DNA of 64,000 nt from Oscheius tipulae (Eukaryota > Nematoda > Chromadorea > Rhabditida > Rhabditidae). This document shows positions 1 through 12,642 of the stretch, one piece after another (position 1 is the first letter of the stretch; each line of letters opens with the position of its first letter). Location of the stretch: the NCBI GenBank assembly GCA_037178975.1, contig JASJZH010000004.1, forward strand, positions 8,866,001 to 8,930,000, given 5' to 3'. The position numbers were made by a program, and so were the translations under genes. A model generated the notes under the pieces. That model was given only the letters and a program-made list of their open reading frames with translations. It was not told the origin of the DNA and ran no database searches.

Positions 1-3000
1 GTTACAGCTTTTCTCGGTATGTAAGAAGGAAGTCGAATTTGGTCATTGAAACGGAATGCAAAGCTTGTAGACTAGATGGCAAGGATGCGGAGCAGCTGAC
101 CCATCGGGGGTCAAAAAGTCTCAAAAACCAAAGTTGAGCTGCAGAATGAGTGGAAGATATAGTTGCAATACTGACAGCTGGTACATCTTACTCACTCAAC
201 AGATGGGGGAAATGCGTCCAAAGTAGAATGCCTCCTCTGTCGTTTAAACGGAATCTAGTGCGCATACTATTTGTCAGACATCTGACTGAACTTGAGATCA
301 CGAACGCTATAGAAAAATCGAAATCGGAATAGACCCTTTTACTCTAATCCTTTTTACAAGGGTTCACAGCGGTTGCACAAGATCATCCCGTCATGTTCAG
401 TGTTCCAAGAGAGAAGTTCGAAAGTTTAAGGTGGTCATCAAACAGACCGAATACTGAATCAATCCCAACGTGAAGTTCGAACTGATTAAAAATAGGTTCG
501 CTATAGTACATAGGCTGCATTTTCTTGAAGTTTCAGCTATTGGAACAAGAATATTTGATACTTTACTTTGGATGGCTGTGAGACTAAAGCTCACTCTATA
601 CTTTCAAGTAGTCAGAAGAAATTAGTTCAACTTGACTGTTGCAGGCACTCGAAATCTAGAGACGTTTACAAAAACTAAATTAGCTGCCCATCTTTAAGAG
701 GAACTTGGCTTCAGTTCTATGGCATGTTGTTGACCTTGCAGCGCACCGTACATGCTTGGAATTGGTTAAAGTAGAGGGACAGGAGAGAGACAACTAGCTC
801 TCCACTCTTAGTCCAAATTCAATTTAAAGTAGGACAGATTTCCGGGGTGCGTCTGGGTTCGAGGCAAAAACTCGTTGAGAAAGTTTCATTTCAGTTGCCG
901 ATGCGAGTAATGAGGAAGTTGTACCCGGAGGGGACTAGAGAGGAAAATTGCGTCATAACTGGATTATTAGAGCATTAAGCGAGGAGAGTAGCCTGGAAAG
1001 GAAACGGGCATCATTTTTAGGACCAGAAGAAAATATTTTTGATTACAGGTGACGAGAGGTGGGAAATTCCACGCATGTTTCCGACCAACCCCTATTTTTA
1101 CGGATGGATTGTTTTAGGTTATGGAAAGAGTTCAGATACTGAGTGGACCAGAGAGCATGGAAAACAATTTGACGGTTGGTCAAGAATAGATGTTGGACTG
1201 TATGGCTGAACAACAGGAAAGCTCAGAGAATCTGAAGATTCGCTTAAGGCTACTTTCAATAACAGTAGTGTAAAAGGTCCAAATAATGCTGCTAGTTTAA
1301 GAGTTTACCCCTGGAATCTATAGTTTGCGGTAGATAAAGAAGAACCTTACTGCGAATCCAAACCCGATTTGACAAGACAAGTTAGTTTGAAAGCTACGTT
1401 TTAGCTGATATGGTCCATATAAGGGTTTTCTGTCAAATCGGAGAAACTGGCAGGATGAATCCGGGAGTGAGGAGTGGGAGAAGGAGAGAGACGGAAGTTC
1501 CCTAGGGGGATTCTTGCGCTCTCACACAACCAGATCATCAAGAACATGTAACTGCCTATTCTATGGCCGTGTGAGACCTCAAAACTTTATCCTCTAGCCT
1601 CAGGACCATTAGGACTGTAAACAAAGCTTTTTCTATACCCGAACTAATGATGACAGCTGTTGTCAGTGTCCAAATTCGCGTCATTAATCACAGCTAAACA
1701 ATCGTGTTTTGGATGCCATGTTAAACTCGGGAAACAAGATAAAAACTAGAGGGAACAATGAGTAGGATACGAGGAAGAATCAGATTTCCGGCCCACTGAA
1801 ACATGCTGAAATTACACGAGAGAGGAGGGAACAATTGCCACGACCTGAGGCCGTGGTCGTCTCAAAATAACAGCTGATAGCCAACAAGAGAGGCTCAAGT
1901 CAAAACTTGGCCCAAGACTTTTTGCGAAAGGTCACAGAGTCGAGCTCAAAATCTGCCTGCTTGTGGCGGCTTTTTCTAGCCTGAAGGAGTGCTGGAGCTA
2001 ACTTCCGGTCCGGAAGCACACCTCGCTGAGGGACCTCATCTCGGAGGTCGAGAAGAGAACATGACGTGACCTTTGAGTTTTCGGAAGAGAGAGACAATTG
2101 AGTGGAAAAACTTGCAAGAACTGAATTGAAGGTGGCGAGAAGTTCGAAACGTCGGGAATCAAAAAGCCACATACAAAGTGATGCTTTCCAATCAAGTGCT
2201 CATATCTTACCGTTAAGTTTGGGGTGGGAAATCCAAACATCCAAACTCGATAGAGAGGAAATCATCTAAAGGTCAGAGATGATCAAAAGGCTAAAGGGGT
2301 CAAGGCATGTCCATTCTCACTTTTGCAACAAGAAACAAGCTACAAACAAGTCCTCTGCCCTCTCACCTAGGGAATTGGGTAAGTAATGTACACAAGGCCC
2401 CGTTCTGACACGACTAACAAGCCCATATCAATCAAAATTTGAGCTCAAAAATATCTCCAAAAGCTTGTGACCTTATGCATTACGCTCCGCTTTGACCATA
2501 GATTATTAGTCTCCGAAAAACGATAAAAAGGCCTCTACCAAGTTCAGAAGGACAGAATGGATCTCATCTTCTATTCATGGAAGTCATTCCTTGACTCCGT
2601 AGCCTGATGCTCATTCGCGACCACCGAAAAAGGTTAATAGCACAAAACAAAGTAGTTAGGAGAACAAATGCTGAAAGAAAGCTCCGACGCCTCAAGTATT
2701 CATTGAATATGATTTTGCAGCTGGCCGTAAAGAACAATAATAGCCAACCGATGGACAACCTAGAAGCAATGAGGAAAGTCGCGAATAGGGAAGTAAAATG
2801 TGAAATCTTATGTTTTACTTATAGGAAAACATAAGGTTTCACTGAGGCAGAAGAGGATTCCAATTTTTAAAAGTCCGTATATTTGAATCTTTGTTGTAGC
2901 TACAATTCTGTTAAACACCAAAAAATAGGCCAGAAAGGAGCCCACGACACTTTGTCATGTTTTAGAAAGAAATGACAATGTGGGCGGACATGTTCCAACA

Positions 3001-6000
3001 CGACTTGTCTTTTTAGTTTTTTTTTTGTGCCAACGGTGATCTCTCTCTCTCTTTTATTAAAGCGTAGCAGAGTCTGTCTGTCTATGTGCGTGACCCATGT
3101 GGAAGGGGCCGCCCGCCATAGCTCTGCGGTTAGCGCTTTCGGGTTTCTGAAAGGGCGGCGAAGCCGTCGTTGTCGGCTGATATAAATACAAAACCATACA
3201 CACAAAGTTCTAGTATAGTGCAATGGTTTTTGCCACCGCCGAAAACAACTTGACCGAAAATTTTGTTTCCTTGTTATCATTACCTTTCTTGAAATTATCA
3301 GGTCGCCTTGGTGACCCGAGAATATACCTAATCTGCTTTACACGCAATCCGCCAGGTGGCAAATAGCATCGGAACTTTTTTTTACAACATAGAAAACAAG
3401 ATTTTGTGTCCAAAAATCGCAGCATTCAAAAAGCCATCGCAACACTATTATGTGGCAATACGCGGAAGTCGTTACGACTCCTTTGGGAACTAGAAAAGGG
3501 ATCCCCGCCGATCTCATCTTTATGCATTTTTAAATACACGCTGAGAGTTAAAGACAAGAGTTGGAGAAGAGCTAGAGTTTAGAAAACAGGCGCTCTTGAG
3601 GGGTGAAGACGTAAATCACTCAGAGGATAAATGAGGTAACACCGGGAGCAGAAGGGTACCCTGGGTCACGCTGAAGAAGAGATAGAGAAAGGAGAACAAT
3701 GGAATGCAGGAAGTTGGAAGATGTTTTTTTGGGACAGCCTGGAAAACTATGCTAACCGATTTGTCTCTGCCGTTGGGATATATTTTTGGTGGAAGGTACA
3801 GCGGGGATACCATCAAGATTATATCGAGCTAATTGTGTTAGAAAACGGTAATGTGTGCAGGTTTGCAAGTATAATTTGTGGGATGCAATGATACAGGAGT
3901 TGAACTATTTCTGTCTCTGCCTCTTTGTTCAGTTGATGCGTGCCCAATCCGAAAACCATTTACTCTTGAACACCAATCTCCATGGCTACTCTTGAAAATG
4001 GTATGGTTAACGGGTCTATAATGTCGTCTACGTGTATCCGCTTAAAAATAATCCTAACTGAACCAGACATTTCTTTGTGACTGGACACAAGTTTGACGGA
4101 TAAGAGCACTAGGGATTATACGGGAATTGAGATGAAAATAAAATGGATGAGGGCTAGAAGGAGAGTGACACCGTCTGTGAATCAGGGATAGCAGTTTTCG
4201 GAATGATGGGAGAGCGGGGGAAGCTTTCAGATCAGAGAGCTTGTTTGTATGTAGACACAACGTGTCACTGAAAAGATGTGACAATAAATAGACAGCAGAT
4301 GGCAGATGGCCTTTTTGGGAAGATGAGAGTCAGATATTTATGGGAATATGATGACCAGAAACACGGAAAACGAAAGTATTGGACTACACATTCGTATCTG
4401 GGCCGTCAGTGCCTATTGTGGGCTTTTTGTACAGAGAACCGATCACTTGGCTTTTCTTTTGTCACTTTGGTCAATTTTAGGTATAGAAAAGTTCGTCATA
4501 GGTTTTTCAAAAGTCTAGATAAGCAATTTCACATAGAAAAGTTATCGCTAAAGATGGCCCACCCAAAATAATGCGTTCACAACCTTTGGTTAAGTTAAAC
4601 AACAGAAAAATGAATACAATTTGGGCAAGAGGAGTTCTCGAATTGTGTGAATGAGAGAACAACAAACAAAAGTAGACACATTGGTAACAAATATGGCGTT
4701 GCTCAAAGTTCAGGCCAAGTATTAAAGACAAGCAATAGTTGACACCAACTGTTGCAAAGATTTTGATAAGAGGAAATGCAACAGATGTTATCAAGGTCTT
4801 CATAAAGTGAGGACTGACTACAGTATCCCCGACAAGAACCTTATTGTTTGGCTAGCCTAATATTCTGTCATCTCGTCTCTATACCCTCGGAACCTGAATA
4901 ATTCCTTATTTTCTCGCCTACCCCCGTCAGAACTTTAGATCCGTAAACAAAGTATTTCCAACCGGAATGCAGAACAAAACAGAGAAACCGGAAGCCAAGA
5001 GATTGAGAACTCGGAGGAATTATTCATGGACCCGTGGAATCGGAGTTTCAGACTGGGATTTTTCTGCTTGAATGGCTTTTTGCGGAAAAATAACGCTAAC
5101 CTAAGGTTATATTGGGATCATGGTTCGGTAATTTGGTTTCCGGAAAAATTAAGTGACCTTCTTTGAAATAATTCTCAGAGGCAAGGAGAGATTTGTTTAA
5201 AAACAGGTTAGTGGCTTAGTTTGCTGCCTACTATTCATGTTTTTCGTTTTTCACTCTAGGCGTTCAACGAACGCCTAGAGTGAGAAACGCGAAGATGGTG
5301 TAAACAGAGGGAAGAAGGCCATGGGTTAACGGGGTTCAGGAGATGTTTGTCACCTCGCTCCGCCTGTTTACGGAACTTGGCACTATTAGGTTAAAGAAGA
5401 CTTTTAGAATTGGAGAGAGGGGAAGAAACGGTTCAAGGAAGACGAGCATAATTGGAGAGTAGCCTTCCCAATAATGGTCATAATTCTATGTGGCTAAATA
5501 GGTATTGGGTGAAGGAACAGAGGGCGGCTTTTGGTCAAAAGAGAAAAAAAGAATGAGAAAGATGCAAAAGAACATTTCAGACTTTTGTCGGGATTCTTGG
5601 GTGGGGTAAACTCTTTGGCTTTTTTGGTTGATTTTGCTAAAAAAAAATTCTTTTTTTTTCGACTGAACAACCCTCAGAGCCATTCATTATTTTTCGACTT
5701 GCTCTCAACGGGTAAGAAGAACCAAGTTTGTGAGTTGGATATTGCCGACCCTTAATAGAAATTCAAAACCCGAAGGAGGCCCGTTACAGTAATACCTGAG
5801 AATTTCCGTGAACAAACGACTTATTTCATCTATTTCAGTTCCCAATGAAAATATGATCCAGAGAGTTGGCGACATTATCCAGCAAGAGAGATCATAATTG
5901 CTACAGCAGCCAAGATATTAATGGGAAGATATCAAAAAGGAAAGCATAACAAAACAGGAAAATAAGTAGGTGTATAATTTGATAAAGAAAATCTTAAAAA

Positions 6001-6013
6001 AGAAAAACAAAAA
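1..6013. other. Gene-poor stretch
   Basis: No exon chain, recognised protein family or RNA gene could be supported in this stretch on either strand. The longest open frames are short (126 codons or fewer), lack plausible splice partners and show no domain pattern. Notable non-coding content is a GC-rich foldable segment around 3105-3165, a CT microsatellite at about 3042-3056 and the hairpin at 5245-5289, listed separately. Confidence 0.6.
5245..5289. repeat. Near-perfect 21-bp hairpin
   Basis: Two 21-nt arms (5245-5265 and 5269-5289) are reverse complements across a 3-nt loop (AAC). The only non-Watson-Crick position is 5250/5284, which would be a G-U pair in RNA. The arms carry the core CTCTAGGCGTTC. 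A similar core (GCGAACGCCTAGACT) recurs near 11599 without its partner arm. It could be a small-RNA precursor, a recombination-generated palindrome or a relic of a foldback element. The three-base loop is short for a microRNA precursor. Confidence 0.75.
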
Positions 6014-6131
6014 GCTTACGACACCCGGGATTCCCAAGCCGTCTCCGATCCAAGTACTAACTGGGCCCAACGTTGCTTGACTTGCCAGATCAGACGGGAT
6101 GGCGTACTTTCAACGTGGTGTGGCCGTAAGC
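6014..6131 (-). rRNA. 5S ribosomal RNA gene
   Basis: The minus strand from 6131 to 6014 reads as a 118-nt nematode 5S rRNA. It starts GCTTACGGCC, includes the conserved internal-promoter region (CAAGCAACGTTGGGCCCAGT, then AGTACTTGGATCGGAGACGG) and ends GTCGTAAGC, so the terminal stem can pair. Family knowledge: 5S RNA joins the large ribosomal subunit and is transcribed by RNA polymerase III from internal promoter elements. It is a single copy in this window with no spliced-leader gene visible beside it, although nematodes often link 5S and SL1 in arrays. A few differences from the C. elegans sequence as remembered mean a recently silenced copy cannot be excluded. Confidence 0.88.
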
Positions 6132-8130
6132 GGATGCTGGTGAGCCGGAGATGAATGAAGGAGACAGGGGCTGCTGAAATTTACAACCGCCATCCCCTCG
6201 CATTTCCTCTTCCTCTCTCTTGACCAAAATCATCCTTCCACTACAAACTTATTTAACCAGAGACCAGGGACCGTTATTGAGAAGACAAGGGACCAGTTTG
6301 AATCAAATTAGGCTTGTCAAGTGTCTAACAGACTCTAAGAATAGTCTCTAGCTCGTTCCATTCCCTGCTATCAGTTCCTCGGAGTCTCTTCTCCACACAC
6401 GCTTTGTAAAGAAGCTAATCAGAGTCAATGATCAAAAGAAGCTAAAGGAAGGATAAAAACAGGAGCAATGAATGTAACACATCACATAAAAAAATAAATC
6501 GGGTTCAGCGACAAAAGTTCAATTCCTTTTCTAAGAACATGTCGACGGAAGTTTTGATCTTAATCCCTTGTTTAAAAAACGCGGAGGCGGCCTTTTCTCC
6601 TTTTAAGCCTAATGACTTCTGGACGGGAGGAGAAAAGTGAAAAAGAGGGCAAAGCAAAATAATCTGTCGTCAGTATGGGAAGAAAACGTGAAATTTGAAA
6701 CCTGGAGATTGGAAGTTGAAGGAGGACGGATGTCCCGAAGGAATTCTTCTCAGGACGGGATAATTAAGATATCCTGCCAAGTTGTCGTTCTGCTCCAGCA
6801 GAGCTATCTTTCATCCTTCCCGCCAGAGAGAGCAGGCGACACTTTTCTCGGAATTGAACAAGTCCCACTTGTCAGTGGACTCCGTGGGGAGACATTTACG
6901 CTATATATCAGGTTTCAAGATCATTTGCAAAGGAATCTGGTGTTATTTGTCCTTTTTATGCAGAGAATCGACGGATATTGTTTTTTTACGCGGCTCTCAC
7001 AAGAAACACTGGAAAGAAACATCAATGAAGCATTTAGAATAGTACAAATGCCGCGACTCTGTTTCGACCTTTATTTTTGTATCCAAGCCCCACTTTCGAT
7101 GCTTTTTTCATTACTCGTTCTGTAATGTTTTGGGAATAGAAGTCTAACTTTTCTTATTTACTTTTCGCTAAGCTATCTGTCTCCTACCGTTTCGAAGGCT
7201 TGACACAGTCACACACATTTTTCCGTTAAAATTCAGGAGGAAATCCTAAAACAAAAATTAAGCTTTCTTTAACCTTGTCTCTCATTGACAAAACAACCGT
7301 CACAAAAGTCGCAAAAGTTGTTGACCTGCGCAATGCTGGTGAAAAGAGTTATAATTCTGAGGTTTACGAGAGAGCCCTGAAGGCTAAACAAATGCATGCA
7401 TAAACAATAGAGTTAGTAGTTTTTGCTGTCAATCAGTATGTGAAATAGAGTGACTTCACAAACAGGTTTTTTGGACGAGAGAATGGGAGCAATATGTCAG
7501 GGAATCTCCCCACATACAAATGGAATGCCTCCATCAGAAAAGATGGACTCAGAGACCAAAAGGAAAGAAATTATTCAGATGTCCGGAATGGGGAGCTCTA
7601 TTCCTGGAAGTTCTTTGGGAGAATTGGAATCTCGGATCAAGGGTCAGAACTCAAACCTTCAAAGGTATCGGCTTCCAACTCAAACATAACTTTTTTCCTG
7701 GAGCATTGAAAGCAACATGTGATAGAAAGATCTCTGTTGGGGCCTTCCAAAAATATGCCTGGATCAGTGGCCAAAGTTAATCGAATTCTCTCACAGGGTT
7801 AATTCAATTATTGAGGAGGAGAAGGTCCAGACGAACGGGCCAGAGAGAACTGATGATCAGCTGTGGCTAGTCATTTGTGAAGGCCAGATGTGTTTCAGGC
7901 TTGAAAGAAGTAAAGTTCTCGTGGGAAAGTATTCTTCTTTCTTAAGTAATGGAACGGTTTATTGCTGCTGGTTATCATAGGTAAGTTTTATTGCACCCGA
8001 AAGCCAATATCAGATCGAACGGGCTATATTGTGTGATACAAGTTTATAGACCTGTTTAATGATAATTGACAACTCTCAAAATCTGTTAGCTAAATGTTGT
8101 CTTAATTGTTCTGGCCGTAAAATCGTAATA
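6132..8130. other. No gene recognised
   Basis: A 162-codon open frame at 6637-7125 (plus) is the only long frame here. It has no recognisable domain, signal peptide or convincing membrane segment, and overlapping frames are equally open. I see no RNA gene or repeat in this stretch. Confidence 0.5.
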
Positions 8131-8161
8131 TTGGGTTGGCAACTAAGTCTTTTCGTTTTTT
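8131..8161 (+). repeat. Mariner terminal inverted repeat, left
   Basis: The 31-bp repeat starts directly after the TA at 8129-8130 and pairs with 9280-9310 with two mismatches. Confidence 0.9.
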
Positions 8162-8197
8162 CAAATACAAAAATTTATTGACTTGCAAACAATTTTT

Positions 8198-9192
8198 TCA
8201 TTCGTTGTAATTACCATTATGATGTACCACGTCTGCCCATTTCACGGGTAGCTTACGGATACCACGCTCGTAGAACACTTTGGGTTTCGACGCGAAGAAG
8301 TTTGTCAACCAAGTTTTGAGTGCGTCGTCGGAATCGAACTGTTGTCCTCCAATCTCGTTGTTGAGAGTTCGAAACAGATAATAGTCGGAAAGGGCAAGGT
8401 CCCGGCTATATTGAGGATGGGGTAAAATCTCCCAACCCAAGCGAGTGAGTTTTGCAACATGGGGGCGCGCGTTGTCCATCTGTAGGATGACCTTCGACTT
8501 CAGCGATCGTTTCTGACGAAGTGCAACGGCAACCTTCTCAAGTTGATGGCTGTATATGGCGGCCGTAAGGGTAGTTCCAGCATCCAGCAGTTCCCAGTGC
8601 ACCACACCTTCGATACCCCAGAAAACACAGAGCATAATCTTCTTTTGATGGGTGTCAGGTTTCACATCAGGAATTGGTGTCTGCCCTGGACCCACCCATT
8701 GACGCTTCCTTTGGAAGTTTACGTACGTTACCCACTTCTCATCCCCGTCACCAGGCGGGTGTCACTCAGGTCATGCGGCAACCAAGTGCCCAGTTTTTTC
8801 ATAAATCTCCTTTGCTTCAAATGATGTTCCACTGCGGCATGACTGACAGACAGTGCCTCTGCTAGTTCACGGGTAGTCTGCCGATTGTTCTCATTCACGA
8901 GCTGCTGCAGCAGCGATTCATCAAAACTTCTTGGCCGACCTGACCTTGGCTCATCTTCGACGCTTTTGTCCCCAGACCGAAAGCGACGGAACCACGACTG
9001 GCATACCCTCGTAGACGTCGTCCCTTGGCCATAAACATCGTTGATATTAGCCGCCGTTTGGACTCCATTCGTACCTTTGAGGAACTCGTATAACATGACA
9101 TGTCGCAGATGGTAGGGTGGCAGGTTATCAATAGTCCGGATCAAAACGAACAGAGAATAGAGAATAAGAAGAAGAGAGGTGGTGTCTTGCAT
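8198..9192 (-). pseudogene. Mariner transposase, frameshifted and internally deleted
   Basis: The N-terminal part (8728-9192, minus) carries the mariner helix-turn-helix region: a conserved block including RRFRSGDKSVEDEPRSGRP, then a second HTH around QTTRELAEALSVSHAAVEHH. The C-terminal part (8198-8695) carries the catalytic blocks MDNARPH and SDYYLF, the second and third Asp of the DD34D triad. Between them the frame changes: the segment that should lead into the first catalytic Asp (VTGDEKW) is readable only after a 1-nt shift near 8742. About 25 residues expected between the PHDLSD block and LVTG are absent, implying a deletion of roughly 75 bp. Otherwise conservation is high, so decay is recent. 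Inactive as it stands. Confidence 0.9.
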
Positions 9193-9279
9193 GATGGTGG
9201 TAGAGGACTGAGTGAGCTACACGAGGTGCTATATCAATAGCTCGGACGTTGTCGTACACAAGACAAAGGACATGTTTAC

Positions 9280-9310
9280 AAAAAACGATAAGACTTTGTT
9301 GCCAACCCAA
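9280..9310 (-). repeat. Mariner terminal inverted repeat, right
   Basis: It is the reverse complement of 8131-8161 with two mismatches and is followed by the TA target dinucleotide at 9311-9312. Confidence 0.9.
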
Positions 9311-11236
9311 TACAACCGAGTTATACAAACAAGTGAAATAGGCAGCCGGTAAATTATGTAGCAATTTGGGCCTCTAGACTTTTGAAGTCACAAGGCATCG
9401 AAAGTTGTATTTTCTTAACTTTGGCTTGGAACTGTTTTGCGTCCCTTGTTACTTGCCCAAGCTTCGCTTTAGTAAATGCTTTCAAAACAAAAACATTGTG
9501 GTCGGATAGCTGACCTTTCAACTGTTTGGAAAAATAAACTCACAATTTCTGCATGTGACGTCGATGGCGCATAACCAACTTCATTCGACTTTTGTAGACT
9601 TGCAGAACCGTAAAAAGTCAACCAACCCCTCTGAAACGATTATTAGCTGGTAAATTTTTGTGAGTGGATAAGATGTGATCTGAGGGAAGAGACATCGAAA
9701 ACTAAACAGCGCGCTCTTCAAAATGCAGCAAAGTAGTAATTCAGAATGACCGGATAGCTGATCTCTCAAATGAAATGTTGAAAGCTTGATGTCTTGATGA
9801 TAGGGTTGAAATCATGACTTGGCAATTGGATCGCAGAAAAGAAAAAGAGAAGGCTAACTGAATTTTACGAAAGCCTTAACCACATCTGGAAAGCCAGAAT
9901 TCGAGATGATCTCTGTAAAAAAACATTTTTTTAACTTGTTGAGCATGCAGTTGAATAGCATTCTGGGAGGTTCCCAGTAGGCACTAAAACTAATGGAAAA
10001 TGTTGCTCTATACTCTCGTTTGCTCATTCTTCTTTTAGAGCGAGTGCTGCTAAACCAGATAATACTTTGAGAAGAAGCTGGAATTGGGTCAAGGAAAAAA
10101 TTGTGACGTAGTGAACAGAAAGGTAAAAAGACAGTGAGACAGTGGCAGGCATAAACCTCTCCAAACTGCTACTCCCTAGATGACCTGCTTTTGTTTACAA
10201 ACCAATTGGCGTGAGTGATGAAAATGGATCCTAGTAGCAAATCCCCCGGGTTTTAAAGTTGAAACCTTCTGTTCATCAGGCCTCTCCCCCCCCAATCCCG
10301 GGCCAATCTAATTGTAGTCCCCTCCAAGTCAACAAGTTTTTGAATAAACCATCACTGAGACACTAAATGATTCCCAATCTGACGAGATGCGAATCAAAGA
10401 TTAAAAGATCTTGAAACAGGAGCAGGCTTGTGCTTAATTGTTCCGTCGTTTCATAATGAGGCGCCAGAATTGGATTTGGACACAATAATGTCAAAGAACA
10501 ATTAAGCACAACGTTCGAGGAGATTATGAGGAACGAAGGTTCAAGGGCGTTTAATAGTGCGTGTTTCAAAGAGACGAATAAAGAGTTACATGGTCAAAGG
10601 ATTAGCCAGGTAAGCATCTAATTGCGAGAATCTGAAGTTAAGTTTAACTTAGCATCAGAATTCAAAAGTCTATAGAAAGGTTTCGAAACTTCACATACGC
10701 TGCTCCTACGAATGTGAATTGAAGTCTGCGGATGACACTTATTGAAGCGACTAAATTGAAAAAAGAACAGAAGGCATTTTCTGCTTTTTGGAGAAGGAAC
10801 ACAAGGAACCTCAGTATATTCAAAAAAAGTACGAGGAAGAAACGCGAGATAAGCCCAAAAGACTGGAAGGGAGGTCTACTTAATATATTCGTCGTTGGGC
10901 TTCGTCCTCCTTCGCACGGAGCGATCGGGCACTGGTTGAAGATTCTCAAGAGAGGATTTCCGCAATCAGACCGAACTCGTCGTTGTCGGAGAAGCACGAA
11001 ATTTATTCAGAGAAAGAGGAAGAGATCAGTTGTTGACAACGGGCTCGGGTTCTTCTGGGTTATTATTCCGAACAGTTGTGCTGCCTCGATTGGACCGATT
11101 GGCGGCGGTTCGGATGGCCTCTGATGCTCGAGATGGCCCGTCTAAATGAGTACAAAGAGATCAAATCCATGTCTCTGTGATTTTCTCCGCTATTTGCTAC
11201 AGTATCCCCCATCGACCAATATATCAGAGGTGCTCA
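9311..11236. other. No gene recognised
   Basis: A 130-codon plus-strand frame at 10732-11124 and a 111-codon minus frame at 10662-10997 overlap each other. Neither shows a domain, signal peptide or splice-linked neighbour, so neither is called. No repeat or RNA gene was recognised. Confidence 0.5.
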
Positions 11237-12642
11237 TTAATTCAGTCTAACCCCCTTTATTTCTCCCACTTCCCGGTAGTAGCTACCCAAATTTGACTTA
11301 CAAAGTAGTTTGGCCACCCCGCGGCGGTAACACTTTATGCAGAGCAGTAGAATAACAGGGTCCAGGGCTTTCGGCACCGTTGTAAAAACAGAGAAGAAGG
11401 AGAAGATGTTCACATCGACGTCAATTAGAGGAAAACACATTGCAATTATTGAAGGAACATGGCTGAAGATGACTGGTACGATTGTCTGAAAGTAGACTTT
11501 TGAGTAGTCCCGCAAAGATCATCGCTAGCTCTCTGTCCGTTCTTATTTTCATGGCAAGGCATCCAAGAGGTTTGAACTTCTATCTCTCAAAGAACACGCG
11601 AACGCCTAGACTTGAATAAGTATCATTGCCTTGCCTAGCCGCTGATCACTGAGAAGAGAGCAACTAGTGAAAGATGTTTGGCAGCATTTAAGGACTATCA
11701 GAAACCCCTAACGAAATAGGATGTGGATTATCCCTTTAATTGACTTCATTACTGTTGGGTAGTTTTGCTTACCTGAAATAACAGAGACTTGAACAGTTGT
11801 CTCTCCAGTGATATATTCAATCCGACTTTTTTCACACCCCGGATAGCCTTCCATAGACTCCAGCTACAGAAGGCCACAATTATTACAGACGATACGATAA
11901 TAATGTAGTGAGCAATGATGGATATGGCGCTTAGAAGGGCGAATCTCCCGTTTATATCCTGAACATGAAGGCTTATAGACGGAATTAATCAAACTTACAG
12001 TAAAGCGCATGACGTAGTTGGCGACTGTTGTGTCGTTGTCCACTCCAAAATGATAGCGGACTCTTTGCAGCAATTCCGGATGAGGTTCATTAGCTGTACA
12101 GGCAAAGTAGGCACAATAAAAACTCCAAATAATATAAAGCAGTGATGTGAGCCATAAGAAGAGCTGGGTGGATGCACTGTCTTTGATGTAGTCGCGGAGT
12201 TCCCTTCTAAAACGTATTTGAATCTGTTCTTAACAACAATTCTTACCTGCAAACAGTGACGTACCGGTAGAGAAAATGCAGAACAACAAAGCCGAGCCAT
12301 AATAAGTAGAAGAAACAGTAGGTAGTTGGCCCCAGAATTGCAAATGGTGTCTGAGAAATTGGTCCGTAGTATGTAAACGTGATAAGGGTTCGCTGTGAAA
12401 TGAACAAAATCTTGAATCTAGTTAGTTTAGTTTTTAAAAAAAGAGCTTACAGGCTCCCCGAGCAGCACAACCACGGCGAAGAGGATTTCAAAAGCTGAGA
12501 AACTTAATAGGATGTACTTATAGAACCCGAAGTTTTTCGTGGTGAAGCGTAATATGATCCAAAGAAGAAAGATGTTGAAGAGTATCGCGAAACTTGCTGC
12601 CATTGTCTGAACACCTAGAGCTAGTCCAAGAAGAAAGTTCAT
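11237..12642 (-). CDS. Str/Srj-like chemoreceptor (7TM GPCR)
   Basis: Model, minus strand: exons 12642-12451, 12410-12247, 12206-11999, 11958-11773 and 11485-11237, giving 332 aa. All joints keep frame at GT/AG sites. TM1 starts at the initiator (MNFLLGLALGVQTMAASFA). It is followed by the Str-type TM2 signature NFGFYKYILLSFSAFEILFA, and the last TMs carry the family-typical ending KALDPVILLLCIKCYRRGV. Str-superfamily receptors are putative chemosensory GPCRs of nematode sensory neurons; no ligand can be inferred. The exon 2 acceptor at 12410 (not the AG at 12393) is chosen because it preserves ILFISQRTL, matched by IFFISDRTL in the neighbour at 15.0-16.6 kb. A GTAAGT just before the C terminus (11301-11296) could add a short last exon, altering only the final residues. 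Confidence 0.85.

Larger units (their letters stand above)
8131..9310 (-). mobile_element. Mariner-family DNA transposon, decayed copy
   Basis: A 1,180-bp element is bounded by 31-bp terminal inverted repeats (8131-8161 and 9280-9310, two mismatches) starting TTGGGTTGGCAAC. It is flanked by TA dinucleotides at 8129-8130 and 9311-9312, the mariner target-site signature. Size, TIRs, TA duplication and a minus-strand transposase in one intronless frame place it in the mariner group of Tc1/mariner elements. The coding region is broken (see the transposase entry), so the copy cannot make its own enzyme. Intact TIRs mean it could in principle be mobilised in trans. Confidence 0.93.

Noticed and set aside
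3115-3150. tRNA gene candidate
   Set aside because: A D-arm-like and an anticodon-stem-like piece are present, but there is no T-arm/box B and the loop sizes do not fit.
6637-7125. 162-codon plus frame
   Set aside because: Not recognisable; no signal peptide, domain or convincing hydrophobic pattern. Possibly chance, left uncalled.
10732-11124. 130-codon plus frame, Lys/Arg-rich
   Set aside because: No domain, no splice partners, and a comparable frame is open on the opposite strand.
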